The notes beneath the pieces are model-generated. The model was given only the letters and a program-made list of their open reading frames with translations, did no database searches and had not been told where the DNA came from. The position numbers and the translations under genes were made by a program. Below, piece by piece: positions 62,808 to 64,000 of a stretch of DNA of 64,000 nucleotides. Numbering within the stretch: position 1 is the first letter of the stretch; each line of letters begins with the position of its first letter. The DNA is from Ruminococcus sp. Its GTDB lineage: Bacteria; Bacillota; Clostridia; Oscillospirales; Ruminococcaceae. The stretch is taken from contig JAGCYM010000007.1 in the NCBI GenBank assembly GCA_017960805.1, positions 30,265 to 94,264 on the forward strand, read 5' to 3'.

Positions 62808-63125
62808 TCACCTGCCTGCCATTTCTTTAATGAAACCGTATCCCATTATAATTGAAATTGCAATATAACAAACAAAACTAAAAATATGCAGCTTTGATTT
62901 TGTCCTTATGAATATATATCCATCATGGGTCGCCTGCATTACACAGTAAATCAGAAAGTATCCGCAGTTGAAGTGTCCTGTTGCAAACTGTTCAACCACC
63001 AGGAGCAAACCACACAATAATCCACCGATTATACGGGCGATACTTCCTGCAAACTTATATGTTTCTTTTTCAAATTCTGTATTGTTCTCACTTCTGCTTC
63101 TGGCAAGTATTTCTTCCCTGTTCAT
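62808..63125 (-). CDS. DUF6442-like membrane protein, copy 2
   Basis: 105 aa. Opens NREEILARSRSENN, then three to four membrane segments. Paralogue of the next gene upstream. Function unknown; the EEIL-x-(K/R)-(A/S)-R opening is shared by both copies. Confidence 0.75.
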   Translation of the reverse strand: MNREEILARSRSENNTEFEKETYKFAGSIARIIGGLLCGLLLVVEQFATGHFNCGYFLIYCVMQATHDGYIFIRTKSKLHIFSFVCYIAISIIMGYGFIKEMAGR

Positions 63126-63173
63126 ATAATCACCCTCCTCGAAGAATGCTCAGCGTCCGATCACATAAGATAT
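63121..63173. repeat. Direct repeat, copy 1
   Basis: 53 bases nearly identical (one base change in the first six) to 63480-63532; includes the GGAGG ribosome binding site and ATG of each DUF6442 gene and the sequence before it. Confidence 0.9.
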
Positions 63174-63484
63174 TCGGTTATATATCTAAAAAGCGCGTGA
63201 CCAAATAATAATATCGTAAGAAGTGAAATGACCATATCACTTTTCTTATGGTCTCTGATGAATCGGTACACAAATGCACACGACACAGCAAATAGAATAG
63301 TGCAAGGGAATTCTAAACTTTCATCACCTTTTATATTGCGAATAAGCGAAAATACAAAAGAACATAAAACTATCCCCCAAAAAGCCCAGTAAAATGACTT
63401 GTCAAATATTCCCTTCTGACGTTCATCACCCTGCTGTGGCTTTTTTTCATTTCTGGCTTTCTGAAGTATTTCTTCCTTGTTCAT
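63161..63484 (-). CDS. DUF6442-like membrane protein, copy 1
   Basis: 107 aa. Opens NKEEILQKARNEKKPQQGDE, then three to four membrane segments. The end (EYLM-stop) lies inside the direct repeat, where the sequence encodes YVIGR-stop of the 48-aa gene in another frame, so this C-terminus was created by the duplication. Confidence 0.75.
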   Translation of the reverse strand: MNKEEILQKARNEKKPQQGDERQKGIFDKSFYWAFWGIVLCSFVFSLIRNIKGDESLEFPCTILFAVSCAFVYRFIRDHKKSDMVISLLTILLFGHALFRYITEYLM

Positions 63485-63532
63485 GTAATCACCCTCCTCG
63501 AAGAATGCTCAGCGTCCGATCACATAAGATAT
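63480..63532. repeat. Direct repeat, copy 2
   Basis: See copy 1 at 63121-63173; the spacing between copies is 359 bases, one gene length. Confidence 0.9.
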
Positions 63533-63655
63533 CGTCATCATAATCGCTGTCAGCAATACAACACGGACAAGCTTTGATGAGAGAAGGAAAACGATGATAT
63601 CTGATGCTGTAGTTCTTTCATTAACTCTGAATTCTTTTACACTGTTATTTCTCAT
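63509..63655 (-). CDS. Small membrane protein, 48 aa
   Basis: Polar N-terminus (RNNSVKEFRVNERTTASD), then a single membrane segment (IIVFLLSS and VVLLTAIMMTISYVIGR). GAGGTG precedes the ATG. First gene of the XRE/DUF6442 operon; function unknown. Confidence 0.6.
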   Translation of the reverse strand: MRNNSVKEFRVNERTTASDIIVFLLSSKLVRVVLLTAIMMTISYVIGR

Positions 63656-63709
63656 ATCAGCACCTCACAATAAGTACGTTTTGTTTTTAGCGAATGCGAG
63701 AGTTGCTCT

Positions 63710-63791
63710 GCCAAGTGAACTTGGCGTTCTCTATGACTGCATTATATCATTGCCAAGTGTACTTGTCAATAGCTTGCCAAGCGAACTTTGC
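63710..63791. promoter_or_regulatory. Three operator-like palindromes
   Basis: Site 1 (63710-63725) is a perfect GCCAAGT-GA-ACTTGGC; site 2 (63752-63767) GCCAAGT-GT-ACTTGTC and site 3 (63776-63791) GCCAAGC-GA-ACTTTGC are close variants. Site 2 lies in the promoter spacer, site 1 downstream of the -10. The operon encodes an XRE repressor, a natural candidate ligand. Confidence 0.82.
63741..63769 (-). promoter_or_regulatory. Promoter of the XRE/DUF6442 operon
   Basis: Minus-strand TTGACA (63764-63769), N17, TATAAT (63741-63746), both perfect, overlapped by operator site 2. Confidence 0.88.
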
Positions 63792-63867
63792 AAAATCAGC
63801 ACTTTGTACAAAGCTGAAAGATTTCCATCTATAGTTTGATATTCAACCTGCCATAGTATCAGATACT

Positions 63868-63900
63868 ATTGTACACATTAGTATCATTGATGTGTACAAT
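63868..63900. promoter_or_regulatory. Perfect 11-bp inverted repeat
   Basis: ATTGTACACAT, 11-base spacer, ATGTGTACAAT. It lies 33 bases upstream of the plus-strand promoter at 63933 and is preceded by a smaller palindrome (ATAGTATC-A-GATACTAT). Likely operator for the gene beyond the right edge. Confidence 0.6.
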
Positions 63901-63932
63901 AGCGTTGTACTTATTATATATAGGCAATTTCC

Positions 63933-63961
63933 TTGACAGTTCTTTATAATTTTGTTATAAT
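63933..63961 (+). promoter_or_regulatory. Promoter pointing out of the window
   Basis: TTGACA (63933-63938), N17, TATAAT (63956-63961), both perfect. Its gene lies beyond position 64000. Confidence 0.85.
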
Positions 63962-64000
63962 TATTCATAAGGTTTTATGCAGTTCGTTCATACTGCTTCA

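Overview
The window looks like a chromosomal segment of a cellulosome-forming Ruminococcus-type bacterium (Oscillospiraceae, Firmicutes). Evidence: four secreted proteins carry type I dockerins (CE8-PL1 pectinase, CAP protein, VanY-like peptidase, GH74 xyloglucanase), often behind Thr-rich linkers; promoters are TTGACA/N17/TATAAT; Shine-Dalgarno sites are AGGAGG; HrcA/CIRCE heat-shock boxes, a RicT/YaaT homologue and dipicolinate synthase genes are present. The species assignment is inference from gene content only. No phage, IS element or CRISPR array was seen.

Layout. 1-5.5 kb: 5' end of greA, the dockerin pectinase, a four-tRNA operon (Val-Asp-Gly-Cys) and a decayed GT2 glycosyltransferase. 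5.6-9.4 kb: an XRE-cupin-acyl-CoA synthetase fusion and a dockerin CAP protein. 9.5-14.3 kb: nadB, dockerin-VanY, nadC, GNAT, small membrane protein. 14.3-15.5 kb: CIRCE-controlled DUF6483-hsp20 unit. 15.5-20.8 kb: minus-strand operon of PLP decarboxylase, TfoX-like, holB, ricT, queH, ybaK, yhfC. 21.3-25.6 kb: GH74-dockerin and an unknown 446-aa protein. 25.6-35.7 kb: a sulfur/cysteine region (below). 35.9-42.1 kb: cell-wall cupredoxin-like protein, uvrC and a family of lipoproteins. 42.3-45.5 kb: rsmD, coaD, coiled-coil protein, and a cytidylyltransferase-oxidoreductase fusion. 45.6-51.1 kb: zinc-ribbon membrane protein, GGDEF relic, dpaAB, groES-groEL. 51.3-58.3 kb: S41 peptidase, two-component system plus ABC exporter, a 56-aa ORF. 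58.4-64 kb: FeFe-hydrogenase-like iron-sulfur protein, NatAB-type ABC exporter, and a small autoregulated XRE/DUF6442 operon.

The most interesting part is 25.9-35.7 kb. Genes for sulfur chemistry (rhodanese, MoeB/ThiF-like, TcdA, glutamate-cysteine ligase, MetK, a sulfonate-type binding protein, an Rrf2/CymR-like regulator) are interleaved with very short ORFs that have strong ribosome binding sites and Cys codons. A 23-codon ORF precedes the gshA operon, a 25-codon ORF with Cys-Cys-Cys precedes metK, and an 18-codon ORF with Cys-Cys precedes the binding protein. The first two are followed by intrinsic terminators before the structural gene, as expected for ribosome-mediated, cysteine-responsive attenuation. 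Two more paralogous 28-codon ORFs ending Arg-Cys-stop stand alone with their own promoters and terminators. Four of the five promoters share the same -35 element (TTGGACA, N17, TATAAT/TATGAT), and the fifth overlaps a near-perfect match to the Bacillus CymR box. I infer a cysteine regulon that combines an Rrf2 repressor with leader-peptide attenuation.

Most real genes have a recognisable family. Starts were chosen by Shine-Dalgarno spacing and, where possible, by promoter position; several differ from the longest possible ORF.
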